A DNA stretch of 64,000 nucleotides from Primulina eburnea (GCF_022965805.1 NC_133104.1:44994682-45058681), one strand, 5' to 3'. Shown: positions 17,196 to 28,806, numbered from the stretch's first letter. Numbers and translations: made by a program. Notes: a model not told the origin generated them from the sequence alone.

Positions 17196-17615
17196 ATGTC
17201 TCAACCAGTTGAAGTGTACCCCAATAATCCAGTCCCAAGACAGTCAAGTTCTTCCCATTCTCATGGCTCGTTTGGTCCTGTTTTTGCCGTCTTGGCAGTG
17301 ATCGTTGTCGTATCAGCGGTGGCTTGTGTGTTGGGACGGCTGTGCAACAGGCGGTACCACAGGGACGCTGCAAAGGAGGCGGCTGAACACCACCGCTCGA
17401 AGGCCAAGAAGCAAAGCCATGGACTTGGACCCAAAGAGTGGGAATCTAGGCAAGAATCTGGCTTCAATATGAGAGATGGAGACGTAGAATTCGGATTTGA
17501 GAAGAAAATTACTTCCGTGAAGATGGCTAAAAACGGAGGAGCGAAGGAAAAGCAAGCTCATCATACTAATGGTGGACACAAGCCAGAAGTAAGATATGCT
17601 GATCACAACGTGTAG
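17196..17615 (+). CDS. Small plant single-pass membrane protein, function unknown
   Basis: Intronless 139-aa protein. A short Pro/Ser/His-rich N-terminus is followed by one transmembrane segment at about residues 28-46 (FAVLAVIVVVSAVACVLG) with the sequel RLCNRRY. A basic, Lys/His-rich hydrophilic C-terminal tail of about 90 residues follows. The 'GSFGPVFAVLAVIVVVSA..CVLGRLCNRR' pattern is one I recognise from a small, uncharacterised family found across flowering plants. The positive residues directly after the membrane segment suggest a cytosolic C-terminus. There is no signal peptide, no catalytic motif, and no neighbour that hints at a role. That it is a real gene is supported by the conserved pattern and the upstream TATA box. 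Confidence 0.8.
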   Translation: MSQPVEVYPNNPVPRQSSSSHSHGSFGPVFAVLAVIVVVSAVACVLGRLCNRRYHRDAAKEAAEHHRSKAKKQSHGLGPKEWESRQESGFNMRDGDVEFGFEKKITSVKMAKNGGAKEKQAHHTNGGHKPEVRYADHNV

Positions 17616-18650
17616 GCTTGGTAATTAATTTTTTTTATATAAATAATAAAATAGTTTTATTCATGATAAGGAATTAAGCATGTAATATGCATAGTGGGAA
17701 CTTCTGTAAATTAAACGCTAAAGTTAAATATAAATGTTTCCTCTTTTAACTAACCAAAGTTTAGACAAATCTTCTGTGGATTATGAAATATAATTGTGAC
17801 TAACATATCACCGTTATTTTATCTGGAAAATTTATATCTGCATCAATTTGTTATTTTTAAGATATATTATACGTTTGTAGCTTTTAAATAATCAATCTAA
17901 CATTAGGTTCGCGCGCGCACACAGAATCCAAACCTATCGATCGACCTTTCAATGTGTTTCTGATTATAAGCGACGCTTAATTGATATAATCTCATTTGTT
18001 TCAAATATTTCGTTTAATCAACCTCGATGTATTAAAATCTTGATATTGGTTAACTGAGTGCCATGAAAATATATGGATACTGTTTTCACTATTGGACGGA
18101 AATATGGAAGCCCGCAATGTCAACTGAATCTCAAAAGACCTAACCAGCTATTGAATTTATACATATAAACAAATATTTTCATGTCAAGCAAACCATACTA
18201 TGATAATTACATTTTGTCCCCTTCTAATGTACTAAACAAATCCGATTGAGTTTGAACGGCTAATCGTTGAACAGCTAGGAAGGAAAATTCTACCCCCGGA
18301 AATTTTGATTTTATGACGAATGAGTCCCGGTCAAGATTTCATATCATATACTTATGTTTTTTTTTTTTTAACTAGCGAGGGGTTTAGGAAAATCCAAAAA
18401 CTTCGAATCTCGATGCAAACACCAAGGAAGAGAAAACGTTACACTTATCTTAACTTCATATTCTAAAAATGATTTAATAATTTTAGAATATAATACAAAA
18501 ACATTGATTTCAAAGTAGGAGAAGATACCGATAACATTGAGATTTCGAAGATTTTTAATAATATACGAGTTCATTAATACTTGATGTCATGTAATTTATA
18601 TTGGAAATATATCTTGTATGCATCTTATCCCATCCTATTAAGGCTACGTT

Positions 18651-19163
18651 TGGTTTTAGGATAAAATAATAAAATGATTAAAAGATAAATGATAGAAAGA
18701 ATGATTGGCGGCGGCGGCGGGCGGTGATCAGTCGGCGGTCGGTGGAGGGAAGTGGTGATGAGTTTGGATTTAAGATAAAAGGTAAAATTGAAAAAATACG
18801 ATGAATTAAGAGTAGGATAAATAATTCTAGGGAGTGAGAAGTGATTATTTAATCCTAGTTAATATAACCTAATTATTTATAAGAGGGATTGACTTAATTA
18901 AATAAAAATCATACCAAACATGAGATTATGTGGGTTAAAAATTCATAAACTCACCTTCTCTTCCAACCAGGGGCAGAGGGACATGTGTTTGTGCCCGGGC
19001 TTTAGCCCGGATGGCCCAATTTTTTTTAAAAAAATTTATAGGTAAATTTTGTATAATTTTAGAATAATATGATAGTAGCCCGAGTATATCAATTTAAAAT
19101 ATTAAAAAATTTTAGAGATTAAAATTGTAGCTCGGACATAGCCATTTCCAACCAAACGCAACG
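18651..19163. mobile_element. Tourist-like (PIF/Harbinger) MITE, interrupted
   Basis: The ends form an inverted pair: left AGGCTACGTTTGGTT, right (reverse complement) CGTTGCGTTTGGTT. The element is flanked by TTA at 18648-18650 and 19164-19166, the TWA duplication expected for PIF/Harbinger elements. It carries a GC-rich patch (GGCGGCGGCGGCGGG) at about 18707-18722 and is interrupted by another insertion at 18970-19145. Without that insertion and its duplication it would be about 328 bp. Confidence 0.65.
18970..19145. mobile_element. Small element nested in the Tourist-like MITE
   Basis: A 176-bp insertion flanked by perfect 9-bp duplications, TTCCAACCA, at 18961-18969 and 19146-19154. It starts GGGGCAGAGGGACATG and carries a short palindrome, GCCCGGGC-TTTA-GCCCGG. 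Removing it and one duplication restores the right end of the host MITE. The 9-bp duplication suggests a Mutator-type non-autonomous element. Confidence 0.7.
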
Positions 19164-20512
19164 TTAGAGTCTACACGAGATTTATATTGGTCAGGACTCG
19201 AGAGTAATGTTATATTGAAAATGAATGGACAACATTGTTTCTACTTTTTTTTCTAATTAAATAAAATTATTCAGTCCACAAGATATATCATTGCCGCCTT
19301 GCCTTCAATTATTAGCGTTATTTGTCATTATTTAATTAATGTATGTATAGGATATCTCACACTAACTGCTAGCTAACTAGCTACTTGTCTTCTTAGATAT
19401 TAATTAATATTGATATTTTCATATCATAATTTTGCCAACCCCATTAAATGCATAATCACTATTTGAGCGAAAGATTTGGAATCAAGAGTGCATTCCAAAA
19501 GCCCATGAAAGGACAACACATTTTTATTGATATTTTATAATACAATTTACTTTCTTGAGAAATATAATTTTTGGTTTCTTCCCTAATATTGATTATTTTG
19601 CTATGAGATATCGTTCAGGTACATTGACTTATGCATATTTATCTTTATATAAAAAATAATTAAAATTTATTTGTGTGATATATCTTTACGTTGCATGTTG
19701 TGACAAAGTATTATAAATTCGAGACCGCACAATATTGACCATTATGTTAACAAAATAAATTTCAAACAGTATGTATAATGATGAAATATGACCCCACTTG
19801 TATTTTTAGATAAAATTCATCGAGAAAAACACTAGCCACTACCCTGATCCACACTGCAATAATGTAAGCACTAGATAGTACCTACGTGATTTGGTGCAGC
19901 CACGTAACACGAAGCATTCGATAGAAATCATTAAACCAAAAAAAGGTTAGATATTTCATATTTGGAATTATCTAGAAAATCTTACATTTCAACACCACAC
20001 CTTAAATTTTAGGTACTACGTTAAAAGTAAAATTTTATTAAAAATAATGGTAATGTCAATTGGCCAGTTACATGCCAAATAAAATTTATAATCATTAAAA
20101 ATGAATTTATGGTACACACTCAGTATACTGTATATTATCACGAACTTTGACAAAAACTCGTGCTCCCATTTTAGCTTTTAAAAAAACAACTAGAGTTGGT
20201 AGGCTCGCAACCCACAAATCGGTCAGATTGTTTTATTTTTAAAATTTTTTTTGATATAATATAATATCATATAAATACACTGCACCATTCAAGAAAAATG
20301 AATACATAGTAACGATGATTTTAATTTTGAAACAAGCTCACGTATCTTTGAAAATAAATTTTCGCTCCCTAGAAAATCCACTGTTAATTTCTTAAAATTT
20401 TATCGAAAGTTTTTATCACAATAAACTAATCAATACGATATCGAGCAAATGAATATCCAGATTGTCACTCGTAGGCAGCAATAGAACAAATTATTTGTTT
20501 ATATTAATATTA

Positions 20513-20702
20513 GGGTGGGTCTCATGTGAGACCGTCTCACGGATCATAATCCGTGAGACCGGTCAACCATATCTATATTCACAATAGAAAGTAATACTCT
20601 TAACATAAAAAGTAATATTTTTATTACTTTTTATGGATGACTCAAATAAGAGATCCGTCTCACAAATACGACCCGTGAGACCATCTCACACAAATTTTTG
20701 CC
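20513..20702 (+). mobile_element. Small palindrome-ended element, copy B
   Basis: A 190-bp copy with perfect 9-bp target-site duplications TTAATATTA at 20504-20512 and 20703-20711. It has the same order as copies A and C: GGGTGGGTCTCATGTGAGAC start, palindrome, AGTAATACT repeats, GAGATCCGTCTCACAAATAC segment, and an end in CACAAATTTTTGCC. A short extra piece near 20619-20630 makes it slightly longer. Confidence 0.85.
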
Positions 20703-21736
20703 TTAATATTATTCTTTCCGAAATTTACAAAAGGTCAAATTTTCTATGTATCAATGCTATACATATCTATAAAGAATGTCAACAAATCTTTACGTTTGCC
20801 AACATTATCTTTATATGATATAGATATTATATTTTTGTTTTTTCTAACATTTCAAATTGCAGTTTAATTTTTCTGTGTTTTTTTTAAAATTATGATATGA
20901 TCATCGTATAAAAATAATCAATTCAAATAAATGAATAATAACACGAACATTCATTACATATTACAATTACGATATTATCTCGTACAAATAATTGATTAGA
21001 AAAATGTATATATATTAGTTTATTTTATTAATTTATGTGCAAGCAATTATTTTCATCTTTCTTACCCACCCTAATTTCCTCGCACTTTCCCATCTAATTA
21101 TTTCCATACAAAGTAAAATAAAATAAAATAAAGTAGCACTACTAAAATTTTACACGTATTTCCCATTGAATTTTCATAAATATGTTCAATGTTTGACCAC
21201 TACGACCAATATTAAAAATACTGCCACTCATATTAATAAGTTTTATGTATTATTACCTTCAAAAAAAATTATATGTAATATTCATAATTATAATAAAAAT
21301 ATAAAACGAGTCACATTTTTTTTAAAAAAAATAATAGATAAAAAAAATCATCGACTCAAATGTTGATAAACTTATATATATACTAACAGTTTACAAACAC
21401 ATGTTGTATGACCATTATAAAATGATATTTGTAATTATAATTTTATAAAATTGATTAAATTTGAAATTAAAGAAAAATAATATAAATAGAGAGATATATA
21501 TTTATATGTTGAGTATTTATAGAAGAGTGAGATAAAATAAGAAAAATAGGAAGTTATATGAATATTTATAGAAGAAAATAATATTCAATACAAGGAGTAT
21601 AACATTAATATAATATATAACACATTATTTTATAGTTGCTTGTGACAATTATTCAGCCAAAATTCTTAATTAATTAAATCATAAAGTAAATTTCTTACCC
21701 GAGGCATCAACCCACCAACCACGTCTACAATATTAC

Positions 21737-21744
21737 TATAAATA
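21737..21744 (+). promoter_or_regulatory. TATA box of the DUF1645 gene
   Basis: A textbook TATAAATA lies only 38 bp before the first in-frame ATG at 21782. A start site 25-35 bp downstream would leave a leader of about 10-15 nt before that ATG, which bears on the choice of start codon. Confidence 0.5.
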
Positions 21745-21781
21745 AAGTGATACAAAGATCATTTAATCCATCTCTCGTCTA

Positions 21782-22600
21782 ATGAAACTAGTCCATATCC
21801 AGCCAAAAATTTCAGAAATGCAGGGAAGCTTTGAAGAAAAGCGTATCCTAGGTCAAGATTCAGATTTGGAAACCAATTTAAGCCAAGATTTCTGTAAGCA
21901 CATGAATTTCATCTATACTTCACAAGATTTTCACGAAGAGGAAATAGAGAAAGAAACTACAGCAAATCATGATGAAGAAGAGGAGGAAGAGTTTTCCTTC
22001 ACATGCGGGGCAGCTGATATGTCACCAATAGCGGCGGAGGACGCATTCATCAACGGCCAGATCAAGGCGATCTCCCCCTTATTCGACCGGGATTTCTTCT
22101 CCACCCACGATGAGTTGGATTCTAATTTGCACGAAAACTTGCCCACGAAACCTCCGGTTAAGAAGATCTTCGTGGAAACAAAGGATAGCGGAGAGCTGAC
22201 GTCATCGAACGCCGGAGTTGGCGCCAGGAAGGCGGTGGAGGTTTCTCCGGAGGTATGCAAGAAGAGCAACTCAACTGGGTTTTCGAAGATATGGCGGTTC
22301 AAAGATTTTTTGGGCAGGAGTAATAGCGATGGAAGGGACGCTTTTGTGTTCTTGAATGACAATTCCCACGCGCCGCCGATGATGGAGGCGAGTGAGAAAG
22401 GTGGCGAGGAGAGGGTTGAGAGAAAGTTACCTAAGGTGAAGAAGGGAAAAACGGCGTCGTTGTCAGCTCATGAAGTGTATTTGAGGAGTAAGGCTAAAGA
22501 TGATGAGAAGCGGCGGTCGTATCTACCGTATCGACCGGAGCTGGTGGGTTTCTTTACTAATGTTAATAGTGGGTTGAGTAAAAACGTGCATCCTTATTAA
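21782..22600 (+). CDS. DUF1645 family protein
   Basis: Intronless, 272 aa from ATG 21782. The family hallmarks are present: FSFTCGAADMSPIAAEDAF with FINGQIKAISPLFDRD at about residues 70-105. A central KIWRFKDFLGRSNSDGRDAF segment follows, and the C-terminal block reads SAHEVYLRSKAKDDEKRRSYLPYRPELVGFF. The protein has an acidic poly-Glu patch (about residues 63-71) and is otherwise hydrophilic, with no signal peptide or membrane segment. DUF1645 proteins are plant-specific, often stress-responsive, and of unknown biochemical role. The TATA box lies so close to the first ATG that the second Met (residue 13, at 21818) may be the real start. Confidence 0.88.
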   Translation: MKLVHIQPKISEMQGSFEEKRILGQDSDLETNLSQDFCKHMNFIYTSQDFHEEEIEKETTANHDEEEEEEFSFTCGAADMSPIAAEDAFINGQIKAISPLFDRDFFSTHDELDSNLHENLPTKPPVKKIFVETKDSGELTSSNAGVGARKAVEVSPEVCKKSNSTGFSKIWRFKDFLGRSNSDGRDAFVFLNDNSHAPPMMEASEKGGEERVERKLPKVKKGKTASLSAHEVYLRSKAKDDEKRRSYLPYRPELVGFFTNVNSGLSKNVHPY

Positions 22601-22799
22601 GAAGAATCGTGTTTGTTTTATTATTATTTTTTAATCGTAGAAATTACAATCTTTACGAGAGCTAATTCTCTTGTATTAGTCAACTATAGCAAGGTGTTTA
22701 AATTAATAGATAGATGAAAAAATGTTGACATTGGATTTGAACTAGTTTCACACATTTACTTTGTTGCCTCGTTATCATATCGAGTGGTATATATTCTTA

Positions 22800-23168
22800 G
22801 GTATCGTTTGGTTCATGGTATGTGATATATAGTATGGAGATAAGTAATATTTTGTAATAATGAAATAAATAGAAAATGATAGTTAATATAATGTTGATTT
22901 AATTGATTTGATTGATTAAATTTGAGATAATATGATATTACCATTTTGTCATTGTTGAAAATATTAATAAAATATTAATAATATTATTTATTAATAGTAA
23001 TATTGTCATTTTATATTATTGATTTGATTGATATTTGATAAACTATTACGAATTTGATTGATGTGAAATAAATAATTAATAATTTGATTGATCGAGATAA
23101 ATAATACTTGTACAAAACAATATGACTATTTATATTAGTGCTTACAAGTACTTGAACCAAACAGTACA
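22800..23168. mobile_element. Tourist-like (PIF/Harbinger) MITE
   Basis: A 369-bp AT-rich element with terminal inverted repeats GGTATCGTTTGGTTCA (left) and TGTACTGTTTGGTTCA (reverse complement of the right end). It is flanked by TTA on both sides (22797-22799 and 23169-23171). No coding capacity. Confidence 0.7.
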
Positions 23169-23249
23169 TTAGGACATTATCCGACACACTATAACAAATT
23201 ATATAGAAAGAATTTTTCCCGAATATAATCGATCTCGCGATTATCATGA

Positions 23250-23550
23250 GTCATAAAAGAGTCCATTTGGATTTAATAGTTTTTTTTTCGATTTTTTTTA
23301 TAATTTTATATGTGTCTGAATAAGTATTGTATTGTTTTTAAAAACACTTAGTTAAATTAAGATAAGTCTTTTTTAAAAGTCCAAATTTGTATCTTTTAAG
23401 TGCTTTTTCAAAGAATTCGTATTAAAAAATACTTTTAGTTTATTTAAAATACAAAACTATTTAAACGTTTACTTGTAAAAACACTTTTAAAAAACCATTT
23501 GAAAAAACTTTTCTTTAAGCAAAATACTTTTAAATCCAAACGCTTTCGAA
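23250..23550. mobile_element. Probable MITE with TTTGGATTTAA-type ends
   Basis: The left end (about 23254) reads GTCCATTTGGATTTAA and the right end, reverse complemented, reads AGCGTTTGGATTTAAAAG. The interior is AT-rich with many AAAAGT/ACTTTT words. Exact boundaries and the target duplication could not be fixed. Confidence 0.45.
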
Positions 23551-23589
23551 TTCTTGAGTTCTATGTTAGATACATGTTGAATTAGATCA

Positions 23590-24202
23590 GTCTAAGGTTC
23601 AATTGAGTCGAGTCAAGTTTGGGTTTTGGCTCGAAAAAATTAAAATAAACGAATTCGAGTTTGATTCGACTCAAGTATTAATTTTGATATATATATATAT
23701 ATATATATATATTGATTAGTTTACGAGCTACTTGTTAATTTTCTCACATCGGTTGGATAAATAACCTGAGAGTTGTATATATGGGCTTGGACAATCCTCA
23801 CCCATTGAGTTAGTTTTTGGGGTTGAGTTAGGTCCAAGTTCCATTCTTAACAGGTATCAGAGCCCGGGTTCCACTGTAATGTGTTGAACTGCCTATAATT
23901 AGGCCACCCGTTCTGCCCATAATTAGGTCATTTGTAAACTACACGCTCCAAATGTTCATTCCTGGGCGTGAGAGGGATGTGTTAATTGTCCAACATCGGT
24001 AGGATAAATAACCTGAGAGTTGTATATATGGTCTTAGACAATCCTCCCCTCTTGAGCTCGCTTTTGGAGCTGAGTTAGGTCCAAGTTACAATGTTAATAC
24101 TACTCAAAAAATTCATCATATACTCGAGCTTGACTCGATTATATGCTGGAGCTACTCGAACTTTGATCGAGCTTCAGTCGAACTCAACTCATTTGCACCC
24201 GT
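23590..24202. mobile_element. Degenerate hAT-like MITE split by a TRIM
   Basis: The left end near 23595 (AAGGTTCAATTGAGTCGAGT) and the right end near 24200 (reverse complement CGGGTGCAAATGAGTTGAGT) look like diverged terminal inverted repeats. The interior has TCGAG/CTCGA-type words on both sides of the inserted TRIM. The flanks TTAGATCA and TTAGACAA match imperfectly. The class call is tentative. Confidence 0.4.
23733..24099 (+). mobile_element. Complete TRIM retrotransposon (120-bp LTRs)
   Basis: Two direct repeats of 120 bp (23733-23852 and 23980-24099) both begin TGTTAATT and share the CACATCGG/AACATCGG and GAGAGTTGTATATATGG blocks. Immediately after the left LTR is GGTATCAGAGCC, a primer-binding site matching initiator Met-tRNA. 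Just before the right LTR is the purine-rich GAGAGGGATG. The element is flanked by the 5-bp duplication CTACT at 23728-23732 and 24100-24104. At 367 bp with a 127-bp interior it has no coding capacity and must move using proteins supplied by another element. Confidence 0.9.
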
Positions 24203-25080
24203 ATATTAGACAAGCAAGATCCTGATTTAATTGATACTGTTATCCGCTTATTTTCTATTTATTACGTATTGATGGAAATTATGCATTGTTAATTTGTAAA
24301 AAGTTATTTCTTTTTATATTAGGGAAGGGAACCTTCCGATGGCTTTCGTGAAGCGGCCAAGTTTCTTCAATAATAGCGTGCGGCAATTATTATAACTCCA
24401 TTAAAATGGTGGTGGCGCACCAATTCTCCTCGTGTACGATTAACTAATTGGACACAAAACTTTGAACCGAACACTAAAGACCACGTGATGTTAATTAAGG
24501 TCATGAGTTGACCAAATCACCACCATCATGGTACCTCTGCTCAATCACGACTTTAAACTTTTAGCAGGTCAGGATTTAATCCGAAATCAACGGACCTAAT
24601 TTCAGTATTCACGGTTCCATGTTAAACATTTAAGAAGTTTGATCAAACACTTTCACATGTTCTACTCAAAAAAAGAATTTTGCTCTTGATTTATTTCTCG
24701 GGAGATGATCCCAAATTTGATGGCGGCTTTGAATTGAATGGTGGGGGTGATGTTTTGAAAAGTAATTTGTCGATTCCTTCAAGTTCAACTGGGCCAGCAT
24801 TCCTTTTCATTTATATAAACATTCGGCTAATGGGTTGTTAAGCCCGTTTCTTTAATTAATAGATATGGATATTGATACTAAATTTGATCCATGGATCAAA
24901 TAAAGGCCAACAAAGTTGGTTGCTGAACTAAAAAAAGTGTGACACAGATAAAACACACAGTACCAAACTATACCCATATATATTGTTACATCACACACCA
25001 AAAATAGGCCAAGTGGCCTACAAAAACCCATATAGATATTATATTATGGCTACATCATAAGGTTAACACCGAACTTATTT

Positions 25081-27207
25081 TTAGGCAGCAGATGGTGCTG
25101 AGATATAAGATATAGCAGGTTCAGGCATGGCAGCCAAAAGCGAGGGTGGCTTGGAGAAGCTCTCTTCTTCCGTAACATCGTTCTCGGATTTGTTATCGAG
25201 GGATGGATCGTTGTAAATATCCCACCATTTCTTCACAAGCATTTTGATGTCTTCTCTGTCCATGTTGTTTTCTACACCAGTATACCTCCATGGTTTTGAT
25301 CCCTAACGTGTGAAAAAAAGACTGTTAGCGTACAAGATTCTGGTTTCATATATGAGACAAGTGAGAACTACTATATCTTTCTATGTTTTGAAATTTTTTT
25401 CCTTTGAAACAGTGTTGCTAGCTACCGGCCCCTTTTTTTGTAGTAGTATAATAATTTTATTGTTTTATCAAGAAAAGAGACTGATGCTTACAGCAGCACA
25501 ATAGTGAACGACTTTGACTTTTTCAAGCTCAACATTCTCAGGATGGCGCCACAGATTTGCTAGAACAAGATTGTAAACATTTCGAATGGGTTTGTAGACG
25601 CTGTTGAAGAACATGTTCAAGAAATCCTGTCGAGTACAAAATTTATAAATGTTAGCAACCTGCAAAATTTATTTTCTCTATAGAATGGAGATCGAGATTG
25701 TTAATTTGTATCCTATTAATAGTTACTAATGAGTGCGACCCAACTTTACAATTCAGATCTTCCAAATCGTGTGTTTAGGACGTCTGGGAAAAAGAAAACA
25801 AGATCACATGTATGTATACCTGTTCAGCAAATGGTGTTGGAGGAGTAATACGCAGGGTTTCGAGGAGGTTGTCGTAAGTAGTCTGGCTAGGCTCAAACAC
25901 GAACATTCCAGCATTGAAATAGAGAGGCGGAGGGGACCCCATTTCAGCAGGCCAAGTCACCTTATTGGGAACCTGTTGGCAGTAACCAATAGAGTACTGC
26001 TTCGAGTGGCTCCACGTTTTCTCGCAGAAACAGTCCATTACCGCATAGAAGTAGCCGTCCGGTGCGTCGAAGAGGTGGTCGATGTTGTCGTAAACCTGAA
26101 TGTCTGCATCTAGGTACACCATCTTGCTGTACTCCTTGAACTGTCATTTAGACATTAATTTATTTGTTCTTTAAAATGTGACATGCCACGGAAATACGTA
26201 CGTGGAAAAAGCAAAATTAAGTTTGCTCCCGTATGTGTGTGTGTCTGATTTTGACATTAATGTTGAAAAAAATAATAATTTAATTTGGCCATGAAAAATG
26301 GCTAGACCAAAAAACACATCATGACCATATAACCCAATCATCACTAATGAAGTTAATTATATGGACATATTCCACAACGAGCATCACTCACCAGAATACA
26401 AATGAAAGGTGTAAATTTATGCATTTAAATTTAAGTTTGCATACGGTATACGTGAGTATGGGGCAGATTAATTAACTTGATAATTTTTAATTTTATGCCT
26501 GATATCAGAATTTCTTAACTTAATTTATTCCTATATTTAGTTCAACTGCCACTTCTCTGTTATTGGTATTTGTGATATACATTATACATGTGTGAGCATA
26601 ACTTTTACACAAAAGAATTTAATTTCTAAAGTCTCCTGAACTTCGGACAAAATTTTTTAAAATTTATGACATTTCTCAAACATATATATATGATCCAAAT
26701 AATTTTTTTTTACTAATATTCAGATTACAGAGTACTTTAGATAAGAAATTAATTAGCTAGGCCGCCTATATATATTTCCTATGCGCCGGTTGATAGACAA
26801 CTAATTGTGTACGTAATATATTTGCATGATTGATGAGACGAACACATAAATATATAAAGAGATAAAATACTCACATTCCATATACGAAGCTTGGAGTAAT
26901 TGATAACATAATAAGCCATGGCAAACTGAATCTGATTCTCTGGCGGGTGAATCGGCTCAATTTCCTTCACAATGCAGCCCTGTTCCTTCAATATCTCCCG
27001 ATGCTCTTCTGGCACGTCAGGCAAGATCGCCACCACCAAAGGGTAAGAACTTTTCACCTTTCTCAAGCCCTTAGCCAATCCAACCACGCCTTTAACATAG
27101 TCACCATTTCCAGCCAAAAATGTCACGTATGCTCGCTTCATGTGGCTCGACTCCAGCCCTGGAATTTTCCCATTGAAAACGTGGTCGACAGGCGCTTGGG
27201 GTGCCAT
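25081..27207 (-). CDS. GolS: Galactinol synthase (GT8 family)
   Basis: Four exons: 27207-26875, 26140-25820, 25626-25492 and 25302-25081, all GT/AG and in frame, giving 336 aa (usual range 325-345). The enzyme transfers galactose from UDP-galactose to myo-inositol, making galactinol, the donor for raffinose-family oligosaccharides; it is cytosolic. Visible motifs: RAYVTFLAGNGDYVKGVVGL near the N-terminus, the metal-binding DxD in MVYLDADIQVYDNIDHLFD, WSHSKQYSIGYCQQ, and PPLYFNAGMFVFEP. The C-terminal pentapeptide APSAA is the GolS hallmark. There is no signal peptide. DAD in place of DGD at the metal site is a common variant. Upstream of the ATG lies a TATTTAAA box with a nearby CCAAT. Which GolS paralogue (seed- or stress-type) cannot be told. 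Confidence 0.96.
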
Positions 27208-28564
27208 TTGCAGTAACCTTAAGGATTCACTTATTTTGTATGGTTTAAAGATAGAAACACTAGGAAAACCCTACTTAATTTGCCTCGTGCTCCTGAGCTT
27301 CAGGGGTACGATTGGTTCGCTTTAAATAGAACTCAAATGAGCCTGAAATGAAATTCAAATTGAAACGAGATTCTTTTTTAAATAATTGAATCTAGCTCTC
27401 TGACTTTTTTTTTTAACTTTATGTAAATATAAATTTTATTTTATTTGTATATTTATTTACGTGTGAATTTAAAACAATATGTGAGTTGTGTGGAAGGAGG
27501 GAACGAATGAATATTATTTGCTTTTTTCATCTCATCGTTCATTTAGCCTTATCACTTGAAGGAATGTTCAGATCCCAAAAAATAATAATAAAGAAAGAAA
27601 GAAAAAAAAAAAAAAGCAGAGGTCGTCGTATTCAATTTGAAATCGAACATCATGATGAAACAATTTAAATAATGAATATAACTTGGATATGATTATTTAA
27701 TTTAGAGATTTTAAATTTTTTCATCAAGATTATATATGATAGTAAAACTAAGGACAAGCGTCACGTTCCACCGTCTACGATACATATCTATATATAATTA
27801 ATTAGCACTATAGCAAAAAATAATATTTAGAAACACACAAATTACGCAATAAATGGTTTATTATATGAGTAACTAGGAACTTTAGCAAAATAAAAAATCG
27901 ATCTTGACCAAATAAAACCCGTCCCCCGCATGTAATATGAGTCAATAGCACTCATAATAATAATAATAATAAAAAAAAAAGGAGAAAAATGATTCACCAA
28001 AACAAGCTAACCCTAAAAGACAGAATATACAACTTTATATCAGAACAAAATTCGAATATGACACCTTATCAAGTGGAAGCATAAGGACAATAACTGAGTA
28101 AAAGAGTAAAAAATTATTCAACAGAGAAATTATATTAGTTTGCAGGAGACTTTTGGCAAAAGAATCTTTCTTACATTTGGAATTCTATTTTTAAAAGCAT
28201 ACCTTTCATGCATATTCATGGCAAGGAGAAGTGGTCCTTTTAGGTTCTTGCAATTAGCCATGGATCGATATATATAATCTAATGCTTATTTGTTTAGCTT
28301 CTCACGTATCAATATTTTCTGGATACGTACGATTCTTGCCTTATTGTAATATGCATGCGTAAATAAATCAAATAGCGATCAATTTGTAATTAGCATTCCC
28401 GGCCGGGAAGATTAAGAAGCCGCACAAAAAATCATTGAATAATATATTATACATCATTCATCGTCTCATCTTTCAAAAAAATATAATTTATATAGTATAT
28501 GTTGGCCCATTGTGACCATACAAATATAATTTATATAGTATATGTTGTCTCATCTTTCAAACAA

Positions 28565-28806
28565 ATATGTTTGTTAAACTGTCGCACTATTAGCGACAGT
28601 TTATTAAAAACAGTCGCTAAAATAGCGACGGCAACCTTTATACTGTTGCTAAAAAAACGACGAGTTTTAGTAAACCGTCGCTTTTTATATTTAGCGACGG
28701 ACGTATCAACAACCGTCGCTACATAGCGACGGTTAGTAAAAAATCGTCGCAACTGAAGCGACGGATTTAAAAAAACCGTCGCTATTCGATCCGTTTTTTT
28801 GCAGTG
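28565..28806 (-). mobile_element. CACTA-like terminus with GCGACGG subterminal repeats
   Basis: About 240 bp with at least seven exact copies of GCGACGG or its complement CCGTCGC, plus variants, in both orientations. At the right edge the minus strand reads CACTGCAAAAAAACGG, like the CACTA/CACTG termini of En/Spm elements. Dense short inverted subterminal repeats are typical of that superfamily. No matching opposite terminus is visible, so this is a truncated or solo end. Confidence 0.55.

Larger units (their letters stand above)
17616..21781. other. Intergenic region rich in MITEs
   Basis: A 4.2-kb AT-rich stretch. It contains a Tourist-like MITE at 18651-19163 with a second element nested in it (18970-19145) and copy B of the palindrome-ended element (20513-20702). 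The remaining sequence shows no recognisable gene. Confidence 0.6.
22601..25080. other. Intergenic region with nested transposons
   Basis: A 2.5-kb stretch between DUF1645 and galactinol synthase (which converge here). It is filled by a Tourist-like MITE (22800-23168), a second MITE-like block (about 23250-23550) and a degenerate hAT-like element split by a complete TRIM (about 23590-24200). From 24200 to 25080 I see no recognisable feature. Confidence 0.6.

Noticed and set aside
28565..28806. CRISPR-like or regulatory motif array
   Set aside because: The short GCGACGG words are irregularly spaced, in both orientations, and end in a CACTG terminus, which fits transposon subterminal repeats.
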